DNA of 58,387 nt from Noviherbaspirillum malthae (GTDB taxonomy: Bacteria > Pseudomonadota > Gammaproteobacteria > Burkholderiales > Burkholderiaceae_D). The translations under genes and the position numbers were made by a program. Position 1 is the first letter of the stretch. Each line of letters starts with the position of its first letter. Below are positions 8,306 to 16,974 of the stretch, piece after piece. The notes under the pieces were generated by a model. That model worked only from the letters and a program-made list of their open reading frames with translations, did not search any database and was not told where the DNA came from. The DNA is taken from NCBI RefSeq assembly GCF_015352985.1, contig NZ_JACYXF010000036.1, positions 1 to 58,387 of the forward strand. The letters are read 5' to 3'.

Positions 8306-8698
8306 ATGATCGGTAACTACAACTACGGAACCGGCCGTCGCAAGAGTGCAGTGGCTCGTGTTTTCATCAAATCGGGCAGCGGCAACATCGTTGTCAACGG
8401 CAAGCCGGCCGCGGAATACTTTTCCCGTGAAACCGGTCTGATGGTGATTCGTCAGCCCCTCGAACTGACCGGCAATGTCGAGCGTTTCGACATCCTGGTC
8501 AACGTGCACGGCGGCGGCGAGTCCGGCCAGGCAGGTGCTGTTCGCCACGGCATCACCCGCGCACTCATCGACTATGATGCAGGTTTGAAGCCGGAACTGG
8601 CCAAAGCCGGTTTCGTCACACGTGATGCACGTGAAGTCGAGCGTAAGAAAGTCGGTCTGCGTAAAGCACGCCGCGCAAAACAGTTCTCCAAGCGCTAA
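8306..8698 (+). CDS. rpsI: 30S ribosomal protein S9
   Basis: A small-subunit protein whose C-terminal tail reaches the P-site tRNA. The 130-aa sequence has the S9 hallmarks GTGRRKSAVARVFIKSGSG, the GGGESGQAGAVRHGITRAL block and the conserved basic tail ending KKVGLRKARRAKQFSKR. It is second in the rplM-rpsI operon, and an intrinsic terminator follows. Confidence 0.98.
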   Translation: MIGNYNYGTGRRKSAVARVFIKSGSGNIVVNGKPAAEYFSRETGLMVIRQPLELTGNVERFDILVNVHGGGESGQAGAVRHGITRALIDYDAGLKPELAKAGFVTRDAREVERKKVGLRKARRAKQFSKR

Positions 8699-8717
8699 TC
8701 TGCGTTTTCAGAGCATC

Positions 8718-8756
8718 GAAAAGCCGTCAGGTTCGCGCCTGGCGGCTTTTTGTTTT
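8718..8756 (+). terminator. Intrinsic terminator of the rplM-rpsI operon
   Basis: A stem AAAAGCCGTCAGG / CCTGGCGGCTTTTT around TTCGCG, followed by TTTGTTTTTT, begins 20 bp after the rpsI stop codon. Confidence 0.9.
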
Positions 8757-8912
8757 TTGCTTTTCGGCTTGCGGCGAGCATGCGGATGTGATGCCGGCAC
8801 CAAGCCGTCACTTCATTATTGTGTCGACTTCGCGACGGAAATGCAGCCGGAACCAAATCGTCCGCACTGTTAGAATTTCGAAGTTGAAATCATTTTTTGG
8901 CAAGGAAATACC

Positions 8913-9956
8913 ATGATCAAGGTCGGTATCGTCGGCGGTACAGGATATACGGGCGTCGAGCTGCTGCGTCTTCTCGCAGCGCATCCGCAGGTGCAACTTA
9001 CTGCCATCACGTCGCGCAAGGAAGACGGCATGCCGGTCGCCGACATGTTTCCGTCGCTGCGCGGCCATGTGTCGCTGGCGTTCTCCTCGCCCGATAAAGC
9101 CAAACTGAACGAATGCGACGTCGTGTTCTTTGCCACGCCGCACGGCGTGGCGATGGCGCAGGCGCCGGAGCTGCTGGCAGCAGGAGTCAAGGTGATCGAC
9201 CTTGCTGCGGATTTCCGCATCAAGGACACGGCGACGTTCGAGAAGTGGTACGGCATGCCGCATTCCTGCCCCGATCTGCTGGAGGAAGCCGTCTATGGCC
9301 TGCCGGAAGTCAACCGTGAAGCCATCGGCAAGGCGCGTCTCATCGGTCTGCCCGGCTGCTATCCGACCTCGATGCAGCTCGGCTATGCGCCGCTGCTCGC
9401 CCAAGGCAAGCCGCTGGTCAATGAATCCATGCTGATCGCGGACTGCAAGTCGGGAGTTTCCGGCGCAGGCCGCAAGGCGGAAGTGCATACGCTGCTGGCC
9501 GAAGCGTCGGACAACTTCAAGGCGTACGGCGTCAAGGGACATCGGCATCTGCCGGAAACCACGCAGGGCCTGCAGGCGATCGCCGGCCGCAAGATCGGGC
9601 TGACCTTCGTGCCCCATCTGGTTCCGATGATCCGCGGCATTCATTCCACGCTGTATGCGAATATCCTGCCCGAAGCGCGCGACGTGGATTTCCAGGCCTT
9701 GTACGAACGCCACTTCGAAGGCGAAAAGTTCGTGGACGTCATGCCGCCCGGCAGCCATCCGGAAACCCGCTCGGTGCGCGCATCCAACAAGCTGAGAATC
9801 GCGGTGCACCGCCCGGATGGCGGCGACCTGCTCGTTATCCTGGTGGTGGAAGACAACCTGGTGAAGGGCGCGGCCGGCCAGGGGGTGCAGTGCATGAACA
9901 TCATGTTCGGCATTGATGAGACTACCGGCCTGACGCAGGTTCCGGTACTGCCGTAA
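8913..9956 (+). CDS. argC: N-acetyl-gamma-glutamyl-phosphate reductase
   Basis: Reduces N-acetylglutamyl-5-phosphate to the semialdehyde with NADPH, the third step of arginine synthesis. The 347-aa length fits type 1 ArgC. The Rossmann motif GGTGYTG is at 8-14, and the catalytic Cys is C149 in GLPGCYPTS. KGHRHLPE and the FVPHLVPMIRGI segment are also typical. AAGGAA precedes the ATG. A TAGAAT box at 8872 may be its -10. No other arg gene is nearby. The coiled-coil membrane protein follows after 39 bp. Confidence 0.96.
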   Translation: MIKVGIVGGTGYTGVELLRLLAAHPQVQLTAITSRKEDGMPVADMFPSLRGHVSLAFSSPDKAKLNECDVVFFATPHGVAMAQAPELLAAGVKVIDLAADFRIKDTATFEKWYGMPHSCPDLLEEAVYGLPEVNREAIGKARLIGLPGCYPTSMQLGYAPLLAQGKPLVNESMLIADCKSGVSGAGRKAEVHTLLAEASDNFKAYGVKGHRHLPETTQGLQAIAGRKIGLTFVPHLVPMIRGIHSTLYANILPEARDVDFQALYERHFEGEKFVDVMPPGSHPETRSVRASNKLRIAVHRPDGGDLLVILVVEDNLVKGAAGQGVQCMNIMFGIDETTGLTQVPVLP

Positions 9957-9995
9957 ACGGTATGTGTTGATCAACCTTACGTTGCATTGATATTG

Positions 9996-10724
9996 ATGAA
10001 GTATCGGCTGTCGCGCCGCCGCGTTCCGGTGGCGCTGCCCAAACTCACCGTGCAGCGCGCATTGCCCTGGCCGGTTCGCGCACTTTTGATCGTTGCGATC
10101 GGCCTGGCAGGTGCTGCGGCAATGTGGGCATTCGACAACGGGCAGGTGCTGCCCGGCGCCGACCCCCATACCTTCCGGGCCCAGTTGTCCCGCTACAAGA
10201 GCCAGATCGAGACCTTGAGCGCCGAGCGGGATGCCTACTCGGCCACAGCCAATGCCGCGGAAAGCCAGCTCAACATCGAGCGCTCTGCCCAGAAGCAGCT
10301 GGCCGCCCAGGTCAAGACGCTGGAATCGGAGAACATGCGGCTCAAGGAAGATCTTGCTTTCTTTGAAAGTCTGCTGCCGAACGCAACAGGGCCGCAGGGC
10401 ATTACGATTCGCCGATTGAAGATTGATCAAATTGCGCCCAACCAGGTAAGGTATCGTTTGCTGATCATGCAGGGAGGAAAGGGTGACCAGTTGTTCACTG
10501 GGAACCTGCAACTAAGCGTCAATACGTTGCAGACAGGCAAGAGTGCTATGATAGTTTTCCCCGAAGCCGCCTCGGCCGAGCAGGACAAGTTCAAGCTCAG
10601 CTTCCGGCATTACCAGCGCGTTGAAGGAATTCTCACCCTGCCGGAAGGAAGCGTAGCAAAACTGGTACAGGCGCGCGTTCTCGACAAGGGACAAGTTCGG
10701 GCGCAACTGTCTGCGAATTTTTAA
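9996..10724 (+). CDS. Membrane-anchored coiled-coil protein, DUF6776-like
   Basis: A 242-aa protein of unknown function. A basic N-terminus is followed by one membrane helix (about residues 30-46, ALLIVAIGLAGAAAMWAF). A periplasmic coiled coil spans about 60-123 (QLSRYKSQIETLSAERDAYS through TLESENMRLKEDLAFFESLL), and a beta-rich C-terminal domain completes it (residues 130-242). The ATG at 9996 is preferred to a TTG three codons earlier. It precedes the bactofilin gene by 11 bp, so the two are almost certainly cotranscribed. A cell-envelope partner of the bactofilin scaffold is a reasonable guess. I recall the DUF6776 name for this arrangement but cannot confirm it here. Confidence 0.72.
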   Translation: MKYRLSRRRVPVALPKLTVQRALPWPVRALLIVAIGLAGAAAMWAFDNGQVLPGADPHTFRAQLSRYKSQIETLSAERDAYSATANAAESQLNIERSAQKQLAAQVKTLESENMRLKEDLAFFESLLPNATGPQGITIRRLKIDQIAPNQVRYRLLIMQGGKGDQLFTGNLQLSVNTLQTGKSAMIVFPEAASAEQDKFKLSFRHYQRVEGILTLPEGSVAKLVQARVLDKGQVRAQLSANF

Positions 10725-10735
10725 AGGAGAGCCCC

Positions 10736-11125
10736 ATGTTAGGCCGCAAAACAAAAGGCACGATTGACAGTCTGATTGGCATATCGACAAAGATCGAAGG
10801 CAATGTGCACTTCCAGGGCGGTTTGCGCATCGATGGCCAAGTCATCGGCAATGTAATTGCAAGCGGCGACGAGCCCAGCATGCTGGTGATCTCCGAACAT
10901 GCAAAGGTCGAAGGCGAAGTCCGGGTGGCGCATCTGGTCGTGAACGGCGAAATCATCGGTCCGGTGCATTCGTCGGAACTGCTTGAATTGCAGCCGCGCG
11001 CCCGCATAACTGGAGATGTGCATTACAAGGCGCTGGAAATGCACGGCGGTGCCATCGTTTCCGGAAAACTGACGCATGAGCAGGTTGGCGAGCCGGTGCT
11101 CAAGCTGGCGATGTCGAATACGTGA
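10736..11125 (+). CDS. Bactofilin family polymer-forming cytoskeletal protein
   Basis: A small cytoskeletal protein (129 aa) that self-assembles into filaments without nucleotide. The central part is a right-handed beta-helix of short hydrophobic repeats: TKIEGNVHFQGGLRIDGQVIGNV, AKVEGEVRVAHLVVNGEIIGPV and ARITGDVHYKALEMHGGAIVSGKL, typical of DUF583/bactofilins. The tails are short. AAAGGAGAG precedes the ATG. Its partner gene upstream is a membrane-anchored coiled coil, suggesting a membrane-linked scaffold for cell-wall work. Only one bactofilin gene is present in the window. Confidence 0.92.
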   Translation: MLGRKTKGTIDSLIGISTKIEGNVHFQGGLRIDGQVIGNVIASGDEPSMLVISEHAKVEGEVRVAHLVVNGEIIGPVHSSELLELQPRARITGDVHYKALEMHGGAIVSGKLTHEQVGEPVLKLAMSNT

Positions 11126-11181
11126 AATGCGCCAAGCGTCTATAATCAAGCATTGACCTTTGCTTTTGCAGGAGCTCCCAC

Positions 11182-11532
11182 ATGAATGCAGTTACCGAAA
11201 TGCCCGCACCGATTGTCTTCACTGATAGTGCCGCGGCGAAAGTTGCGCAATTGATCGAAGAAGAAGGCAACCCCGACCTGAAACTCCGCGTGTTCGTACA
11301 GGGCGGAGGCTGCTCCGGTTTCCAGTACGGCTTCACATTCGATGAAATCGTGAATGAAGACGACACCACCATGGTGAAGAACGGCGTCCAGCTGTTGATC
11401 GATTCGATGAGCTATCAATATCTGGTCGGCGCGGAAATCGATTACAAGGATGACCTGGAAGGTGCGCAGTTCGTCATCAAGAACCCGAACGCAACCACCA
11501 CCTGCGGCTGCGGCTCCTCCTTCTCCGCATAA
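11182..11532 (+). CDS. erpA: Iron-sulfur cluster insertion protein ErpA
   Basis: An A-type carrier that passes Fe-S clusters to apo-enzymes, including isoprenoid-pathway enzymes. The protein is 116 aa. The three cluster cysteines are C44 (GGGCSGFQYG) and C108/C110 (TTCGCGSSF). The N-terminal stretch up to residue 9 precedes the conserved IVFTDSAAAKV start. GCAGGAGCTC lies ahead of the ATG. It follows bactofilin by 56 bp and ends at an intrinsic terminator. Confidence 0.95.
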   Translation: MNAVTEMPAPIVFTDSAAAKVAQLIEEEGNPDLKLRVFVQGGGCSGFQYGFTFDEIVNEDDTTMVKNGVQLLIDSMSYQYLVGAEIDYKDDLEGAQFVIKNPNATTTCGCGSSFSA

Positions 11533-11577
11533 GTTTGTCCCGCTGGTGCTTGTCTCTGCATCAGCCTGCCAGATCCA

Positions 11578-11612
11578 ATAAAAAACGCAGGCCGGACCTG
11601 CGTTTTTTATTT
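11578..11612 (+). terminator. Intrinsic terminator after erpA
   Basis: AAAAAACGCAGG / CCTGCGTTTTTT around CCGGA, with further T residues, begins 46 bp past the erpA stop. It lies just beyond the 3' end of the convergent anmK gene and can serve both. Confidence 0.88.
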
Positions 11613-11650
11613 TTCCCTCGTTGTTTCTCCGTCGTCGCCTTCCGGGTCTG

Positions 11651-12787
11651 TCATCCGCCGGCGGGATAGCACGCGCCAAGTATCCGCGGCCCCGCCGCGC
11701 CAGTGACGGTGGCGAGATTGCCCGCCTTGCGCTGTACATGCCGGCAGGCCAGCCAGGCAAACGCCAGCGCTTCCACATGATTCGGCGAGATGCCGAGCAC
11801 ATCGGTCGAATGCACAAAAACGGATTGGCCGCGCTCGCCGAGCGCCTGCTGCAATAGCTGCATCAGGTGGGCGTTGTATGCGCCGCCGCCGCAGACATAG
11901 ACATTGCGGGCATCGGCTGCATGCACGGCGATCGCATCGGCGAGTGTATGGGCGGTGAATGCCGTCAATGTCGCCTGTACATCCTGCGCAGGAATTCCGG
12001 GGCAGGCCTGCAGTCGCGCTTCGAGCCAGGCGCGGTCGAAGAGGTCGCGGCCGGTGCTCTTCGGCGGCGGCAGCGAGAGGAAGGGCTCCGCCATCAGTTC
12101 ACGCAGCAGGGCCGGCACTATTGCACCACCCGATGCCCATGTACCGTTGGCGTCATAGGCCTTTCCCAGGTGTTCGGCAATCCAGGCATCCATCAGCACG
12201 TTGCCCGGTCCGGTATCGAAACCGAGAATCCCGCCGCCTTCTCTCAACACGCTGATATTGCTCATGCCGCCGATATTGACCACGGTCCTGACTTCGCCCG
12301 GTTCGCCGAAGACAGCCTGGTGAAAGGCGGGAACCAGCGGCGCGCCTTGTCCGCCGGCGGCAATGTCGCGGCTGCGGAAATCAGCGATCACGTCGATGCC
12401 GGCAAGTTCGGCCAGCAGGGCGGGGTTGTTCGTCTGGCGCGTATAGCCGAGCTCGGGGCGATGGCGGATGGTCTGTCCGTGAACGCCGATGGCATTGATC
12501 CGTGACGCATCGATGGCCGCCTCGGCAAGCAGTTTGCGCACGCACTCGGCATACTGCTGCGCGAGAAGGTTCGCGGCCAGCGCCTCGCGGTGGATCTCGT
12601 TGTCACCGGGCGCCTGCAGTGCCATCAAGTCTGCGCGCAAGGCCTCGGGGAAGGGGAGGTAGGCGGTGGAAAGCGTCGAAATCCGTTCGCCTTCGGCGCC
12701 GGAGAATTCGGCCAGCACGCCGTCGATGCCGTCCATGCTGGTGCCGGACATGAGGCCGATGAAGTATTGTGTAGAAGAATCAGGCAT
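11651..12787 (-). CDS. anmK: Anhydro-N-acetylmuramic acid kinase
   Basis: Phosphorylates and opens 1,6-anhydro-MurNAc to MurNAc-6-phosphate during recycling of cell-wall fragments. The 378-aa length is normal. The sugar-kinase signature FIGLMSGTSMDGIDGVL is at the N-terminus. INAIGVHGQTIRHRP, a VVNIGGMSNIS strand, LGFDTGPGNVLMDAW and VYVCGGGAYNAHLM follow the family. The gene lies downstream of the M23 peptidase on the same strand, a sensible pairing of wall cleavage and recycling. Oddly, its ATG directly abuts the T-run of a strong hairpin, and no Shine-Dalgarno is visible. Confidence 0.94.
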   Translation of the reverse strand: MPDSSTQYFIGLMSGTSMDGIDGVLAEFSGAEGERISTLSTAYLPFPEALRADLMALQAPGDNEIHREALAANLLAQQYAECVRKLLAEAAIDASRINAIGVHGQTIRHRPELGYTRQTNNPALLAELAGIDVIADFRSRDIAAGGQGAPLVPAFHQAVFGEPGEVRTVVNIGGMSNISVLREGGGILGFDTGPGNVLMDAWIAEHLGKAYDANGTWASGGAIVPALLRELMAEPFLSLPPPKSTGRDLFDRAWLEARLQACPGIPAQDVQATLTAFTAHTLADAIAVHAADARNVYVCGGGAYNAHLMQLLQQALGERGQSVFVHSTDVLGISPNHVEALAFAWLACRHVQRKAGNLATVTGAAGPRILGACYPAGG

Positions 12788-12835
12788 AAAAAAACCGTTG
12801 AGAAGCCTGCTGATTCTACAGGCTCGTCAACGGTT
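12788..12835 (-). terminator. Terminator-like hairpin abutting the anmK start
   Basis: On the minus strand AACCGTTGA..AGCCTG pairs with CAGGCT..TCAACGGTT (arms 12827-12835/12819-12824 with 12804-12809/12793-12801), followed by seven T that touch the anmK ATG. It lies 32 bp after the M23 peptidase stop codon, so it looks like that gene's intrinsic terminator. Confidence 0.82.
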
Positions 12836-12866
12836 CGCTGTCCACCGGCGGGCGCCGGCATACAAA

Positions 12867-14258
12867 TTATTTCGATGCCAGTTTGGTACCGACGTCCTTG
12901 CCGTCTTTGACCGGCTTTTCCGCCGGGTTGAGCAGTGCAAAGCGGTGGGTCATTTCGCCAGCCACTTCACGGAATCGCTGCAGATCGGCGCCGGCCAGCG
13001 GCTGCGCGTTGGGGATGTCGATCGACATCGGATCGCGCGGCTGATTGTTGACCCGGAACTCGTAATGCAGATGCGGGCCGGTGGACCAGCCGGTGCTGCC
13101 GACATAGCCGATCACCTCGCCCTGGTTGACCTTCGCTCCCTTCTGCAAGCCGGAGGCGAAGCGGCTCATGTGAGCATAGGCGGTCGAATAATTGTTCCAG
13201 TGCTTGAGCACGATCACGTTGCCATAGCCGGTCTGGACGCCGACGAATTCGACCACGCCATCGCCGGACGCGCGGATCGGCGTGCCGGTGGGGGCGGCGA
13301 AATCCACACCCTCATGGCGGCGCCACTGTCCCGAGATCGGATGCTGGCGCATGGAGAACCCGGAAGAGACGCGGGAAAACTCCAGCGGCGATTTGAGGAA
13401 GGCCTTCTTCAGGGATTTGCCGTCGAACGAGTAGTAGGCGCCACCCTGCTTGCTGCCGGGTTCGTCGAACCATACCGATTGGTAGCGGTTGCTGCCATTG
13501 CGGAATTCGCCGGCGAGAACGCGGCCGGCACGAACGAATTCGCCGTTCTGCCAGAAGGTTTCATAAACGACATTGAAACGGTCGCCCTTGCGCAAGTCCG
13601 AGGCGAAGTCGATGTTCGTGGAGAACATGTCGACGATCTGGCTTGCCACGCTGTCCGGAATCTGTGCAGCATCGGTAGCGGCGAACAGCGAGGAGCGGAT
13701 TTCACCGGAATGCATCTCGACGCGGCGTTCCAGCGCGGTGGGAGCCTCGCTGGCGGTGAAGCCGTTGCCGTTGCGGGCGATGACGAGGTTTTTCACCGTT
13801 TGTCCGGTATTGTCCGTCAGCGTCGTCATCAGGCGGTGCAGCTGGCCATCCTTGTCGGTCTCCGCCTGGATGCGGCGTCCTGCCTTGAGCTGAAGTACGT
13901 TGTACGCAAGCTTGTCCGACTTGATGAAGTTCGCGGCGGCGTCGTCATTGACGCCGAGGCGCGACAGCAGCGTGGCAAGCGTATCGCCCGGCCGCACCCT
14001 TTCCTCGCGAAGATAGCTCTGGCTATCGGCCTGCAGCTGCGCGATCTGTTCGGAGAGGCTGGGAACGTTCAGTTCTTCGGTAATGGAGGTGACCGGAAGG
14101 TCGGAGGCGTCGGGAGCCATCGGTGCCACGCCGGCCGCGCCGAAGGCGCATACCGCGAGGAAGATGGCTGTGGCCGAAATGATGCGCGTCTTGCGCGCTG
14201 CACCGGGGGATGACTTGCTGCTCGAGTCCAGGCTCATGAATTTGTCTGTAGGGAGCAT
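12867..14258 (-). CDS. M23 family metallopeptidase with membrane anchor
   Basis: A periplasmic zinc endopeptidase of the lysostaphin/MepM type that cuts or regulates cutting of peptidoglycan cross-links. After a basic start, one membrane segment (IISATAIFLAVCAFGAAGVAP) anchors it. A LysM-like part (VRPGDTLATLLSRLGV) and an OapA-like middle domain follow. The C-terminal M23 domain shows HEGVDFAAPTGTPI (first zinc His and Asp) and GPHLHYEFRVN (HxH). The start is uncertain: ATG at 14258 (463 aa) is used, ATG at 14237 is possible, and a TTG at 14288 is unlikely. No clear ribosome site precedes any of them. anmK follows downstream. Confidence 0.88.
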   Translation of the reverse strand: MLPTDKFMSLDSSSKSSPGAARKTRIISATAIFLAVCAFGAAGVAPMAPDASDLPVTSITEELNVPSLSEQIAQLQADSQSYLREERVRPGDTLATLLSRLGVNDDAAANFIKSDKLAYNVLQLKAGRRIQAETDKDGQLHRLMTTLTDNTGQTVKNLVIARNGNGFTASEAPTALERRVEMHSGEIRSSLFAATDAAQIPDSVASQIVDMFSTNIDFASDLRKGDRFNVVYETFWQNGEFVRAGRVLAGEFRNGSNRYQSVWFDEPGSKQGGAYYSFDGKSLKKAFLKSPLEFSRVSSGFSMRQHPISGQWRRHEGVDFAAPTGTPIRASGDGVVEFVGVQTGYGNVIVLKHWNNYSTAYAHMSRFASGLQKGAKVNQGEVIGYVGSTGWSTGPHLHYEFRVNNQPRDPMSIDIPNAQPLAGADLQRFREVAGEMTHRFALLNPAEKPVKDGKDVGTKLASK

Positions 14259-14507
14259 GCAATAAGTTAGAATTTGCGGTTTAGCCAAGAAGCCTGTGAC
14301 CCTGTGTTGCGATCATGCGGGCTGGTGCCAGCGAGGGAATGCCGGCGGCACTTCCTGGAGCAGCCCGAAGCGTTGATGATCCGTCACATGCTTCGCTAGT
14401 TCTGTCATGCAACAACGACAACAGGTTGCACGGCTGAAAAGTAGCAGAGATTATATCAAAGCGATCGTATTGATTTTTCACAGTTAAATATTAATTTTGG
14501 TCAGCCC

Positions 14508-15764
14508 ATGGACACCTCCAAGACATTGCAGAACAACAATACCCCGCAGCAGTCATTGCCCTTGTCGGACTCCGTCATGGAAACGCTTGCCATTGCCAAA
14601 CGCGGTGTCGACGAACTGCTGATCGAATCCGAATTCGCGCAGAAGCTGGCGCGCTCGGAGCAAACGGGAAAACCTCTGCGGATCAAGCTGGGACTCGATC
14701 CGACTGCGCCCGACCTGCATCTCGGTCACACCGTGGTGCTGAACAAGATGCGCCAGCTGCAGGACCTGGGGCACACGGTCATCTTTCTGATCGGCGACTT
14801 CACGTCCATGATCGGCGATCCGTCCGGCCGGAATGTCACGCGTCCGCCTCTCACGCGGGAGCAGATCGAGGAAAACGCGAAGACCTATTTTGCGCAGGCC
14901 AGCCTGGTGCTTGACCCGGCCCGCACCGAGATTCGTTACAACTCGGAATGGTGCGATCCGCTGGGTGCGCGCGGAATGATCCAGCTATCCGCAAAATATA
15001 CGGTCGCGCGCATCCTGGAACGTGAGGATTTTACAAAACGTTTCAAAGCTGGCACGCCTATTTCCGTGCATGAACTTCTCTATCCGTTGATGCAGGGATA
15101 CGATTCCGTGGCGCTGCAGTCCGATCTCGAACTCGGCGGCACCGACCAGAAGTTCAACCTGCTGGTCGGCCGCGAACTGCAGAAGGATTACGGACAGGAG
15201 CCGCAGTGCATCCTGACCATGCCCCTGCTCGAAGGCCTGGACGGCGTCGAGAAGATGTCGAAGTCCAAGGGCAACTACGTCGGCATCACCGAACCCGGCA
15301 ACACCATGTTCGCCAAGCTGATGAGCATCTCCGACACCATGATGTGGCGCTACTACGAACTGCTGTCCTTCCGTTCGCTGGACGAGATCGCCGCCTTCCG
15401 CAAGGAAGTCGAAGGCGGCCGCAATCCGCGCGACGTCAAGGTGCTGCTGGCGCAGGAAATCGTCACCCGCTTCCATTCGAAGCAGGCCGCCGAGGATGCG
15501 CTGGCCGACTTCAACAACCGCGCCAAGGGCGGCATTCCCGACGATATTCCCGAGGTCAGCCTGTCGGGCGCGCCGCTCGGCATCGGTCAGCTGCTCAAGC
15601 AGGCCAATCTGTGCGCGTCGACTTCCGAAGCGCTGCGCATGGTGGAGCAGGGCGGCGTGCGCATCGACGGCGATACCGTCAGCGACAAGGGTTTGAAGGT
15701 CGAGGCCGGCACTTTCGTGCTGCAGGTCGGCAAGCGCAAGTTCGCGCGCGTCACATTGGCCTGA
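14508..15764 (+). CDS. tyrS: Tyrosyl-tRNA synthetase
   Basis: Charges tRNA-Tyr. The 418-aa class I synthetase has HLGH at 71-74 (HIGH-type motif) and KMSKS at 249-253. The tyrosine-pocket residues are in GYDSVALQSDLELGGTDQKFN, and a C-terminal S4 RNA-binding domain (about 350-418) holds LRMVEQGGVRIDGDTV. The length and KMSKS form match the TyrZ-like branch. The ATG at 14508 adds a poorly conserved 23-residue lead. An ATG at 14577 is an alternative. It heads a plus-strand run with dtd 4 bp downstream. Confidence 0.95.
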   Translation: MDTSKTLQNNNTPQQSLPLSDSVMETLAIAKRGVDELLIESEFAQKLARSEQTGKPLRIKLGLDPTAPDLHLGHTVVLNKMRQLQDLGHTVIFLIGDFTSMIGDPSGRNVTRPPLTREQIEENAKTYFAQASLVLDPARTEIRYNSEWCDPLGARGMIQLSAKYTVARILEREDFTKRFKAGTPISVHELLYPLMQGYDSVALQSDLELGGTDQKFNLLVGRELQKDYGQEPQCILTMPLLEGLDGVEKMSKSKGNYVGITEPGNTMFAKLMSISDTMMWRYYELLSFRSLDEIAAFRKEVEGGRNPRDVKVLLAQEIVTRFHSKQAAEDALADFNNRAKGGIPDDIPEVSLSGAPLGIGQLLKQANLCASTSEALRMVEQGGVRIDGDTVSDKGLKVEAGTFVLQVGKRKFARVTLA

Positions 15765-15768
15765 GCGC

Positions 15769-16224
15769 ATGATCGCGCTGCTGCAGCGCGTGCTTGAAGC
15801 GCGCGTGACGGTTGAAGGCGAAGTGACGGGCGCCATCGACGCCGGTCTCATGGTGCTGGTCTGCGCGGAACGCAACGACACGGCGAAAGAGGCCGAGGCG
15901 CTGCTGGCCAAGCTGCTGTCTTACCGGGTGTTCGCCGATGACGCCGGCAAGATGAACCGCAGCGTCGCCGACACCGGCGGCGGCCTGCTGCTGGTGCCGC
16001 AATTCACGCTGGCCGCCGATACCCGCTCGGGTACCCGGCCATCGTTTACACGCGCCGCCACGCCGGAAGAGGGAAAGCGCCTGTTCGATCATTTCGTGGA
16101 AGCGGCGCGTGTACGACACGGCAAGGTGGAGACCGGCCGCTTCGGCGCGCACATGCAGGTCTCGCTGACCAACGACGGTCCGGTGACGTTCTGGCTGCAG
16201 GTCAAGCCGCAAATCCCGGCTTGA
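15769..16224 (+). CDS. dtd: D-aminoacyl-tRNA deacylase
   Basis: Hydrolyses D-amino acids, and glycine on tRNA-Ala, from mischarged tRNAs, a proofreading step that fits its place right after tyrS. The protein is 151 aa. The two active-site motifs are seen as VPQFTLAADTRSGTRPSFT (the more common form begins SQFTL) and NDGPVTFWLQ. The start ATG is 4 bp past the tyrS stop, so translation is probably coupled. The Ser-to-Pro difference in the first motif is worth noting but lies outside the main-chain contacts that define specificity. Confidence 0.95.
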   Translation: MIALLQRVLEARVTVEGEVTGAIDAGLMVLVCAERNDTAKEAEALLAKLLSYRVFADDAGKMNRSVADTGGGLLLVPQFTLAADTRSGTRPSFTRAATPEEGKRLFDHFVEAARVRHGKVETGRFGAHMQVSLTNDGPVTFWLQVKPQIPA

Positions 16225-16291
16225 GGGACAATAGGCGTTTTCATGTTTGCAACTCGTCAACCAATCAACCAGCGATGAAGAGGAGGCTACG

Positions 16292-16930
16292 ATGAAGCTT
16301 TGGAGTGAGTCATTCAAGGACGGCGAACCGATTCCGGGGGAATTTGCATTCTGCGTGATCGACCCCGCAGCGCATGTCGCAATGTCTTCCAACCGCAATC
16401 CGCATTTCGCCTGGAGCGACGCGCCGGCCGGTACCAAGTCCTTCGCACTGATCTGCCATGATATCGACGTACCGTCGCGCGGCGACGATGTGAACCAGGA
16501 AGGCAAGACCGTGCCGGCCGATCTTCCGCGCGTGGATTTCTTCCACTGGACGCTGGTCGACCTGCCCGCAGGCATGCAGGCCATCGCGGCCGGACAGTAC
16601 AGCAGCGAAGTGACCGCACGCGGCAAGCCGGGCCCGGACATCGGCGGCGGCCGCGCCGGGCGCCATGGCATCAATGACTACACCGGCTGGTTCGCCGGCG
16701 ACGCCGACATGTCGGGCGATTACCATGGCTACGACGGCCCCTGTCCGCCATGGAACGACTCCATCCTTCATCATTATGTCTTCACGCTGTATGCGCTCGA
16801 CGTCGAACGCCTGCCTGTCGACGGCAAGTTCACCGGCGCGCAGGTACGCGAGGCGATGCAGGGCCACATCCTGGCCGAAGCGAAAATCACCGGCATCTAC
16901 ACCCTCAATCCGCAGGTCGCGGTGAAATAA
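16292..16930 (+). CDS. YbhB/YbcL family Raf-kinase-inhibitor-like protein (PEBP fold)
   Basis: A 212-aa phosphatidylethanolamine-binding-protein-fold protein whose bacterial role is not settled. Visible signatures include NPHFAWSDAPAGTKSFALICHDIDVP, the DFFHWTLVDLPAG strand and the anion-pocket stretch YDGPCPPWNDSILHHYVFTLYALD. There is no signal peptide, so it is cytoplasmic. The ATG at 16292 follows a strong AGAGGAGGCTACG site. An in-frame ATG 15 codons earlier lacks one. It sits in the tyrS-dtd run, 67 bp after dtd and 44 bp before the phosphatase. Confidence 0.9.
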   Translation: MKLWSESFKDGEPIPGEFAFCVIDPAAHVAMSSNRNPHFAWSDAPAGTKSFALICHDIDVPSRGDDVNQEGKTVPADLPRVDFFHWTLVDLPAGMQAIAAGQYSSEVTARGKPGPDIGGGRAGRHGINDYTGWFAGDADMSGDYHGYDGPCPPWNDSILHHYVFTLYALDVERLPVDGKFTGAQVREAMQGHILAEAKITGIYTLNPQVAVK

Positions 16931-16974
16931 GCGAACCGCAAACAGTTCATAAACGAAGCAAAAACGGAGTCCCC

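Noticed and set aside
14289..14507. Possible tRNA or small RNA between the M23 peptidase and tyrS
   Set aside because: No tRNA arms or T-loop consensus, and no terminator were found in these 219 bp.
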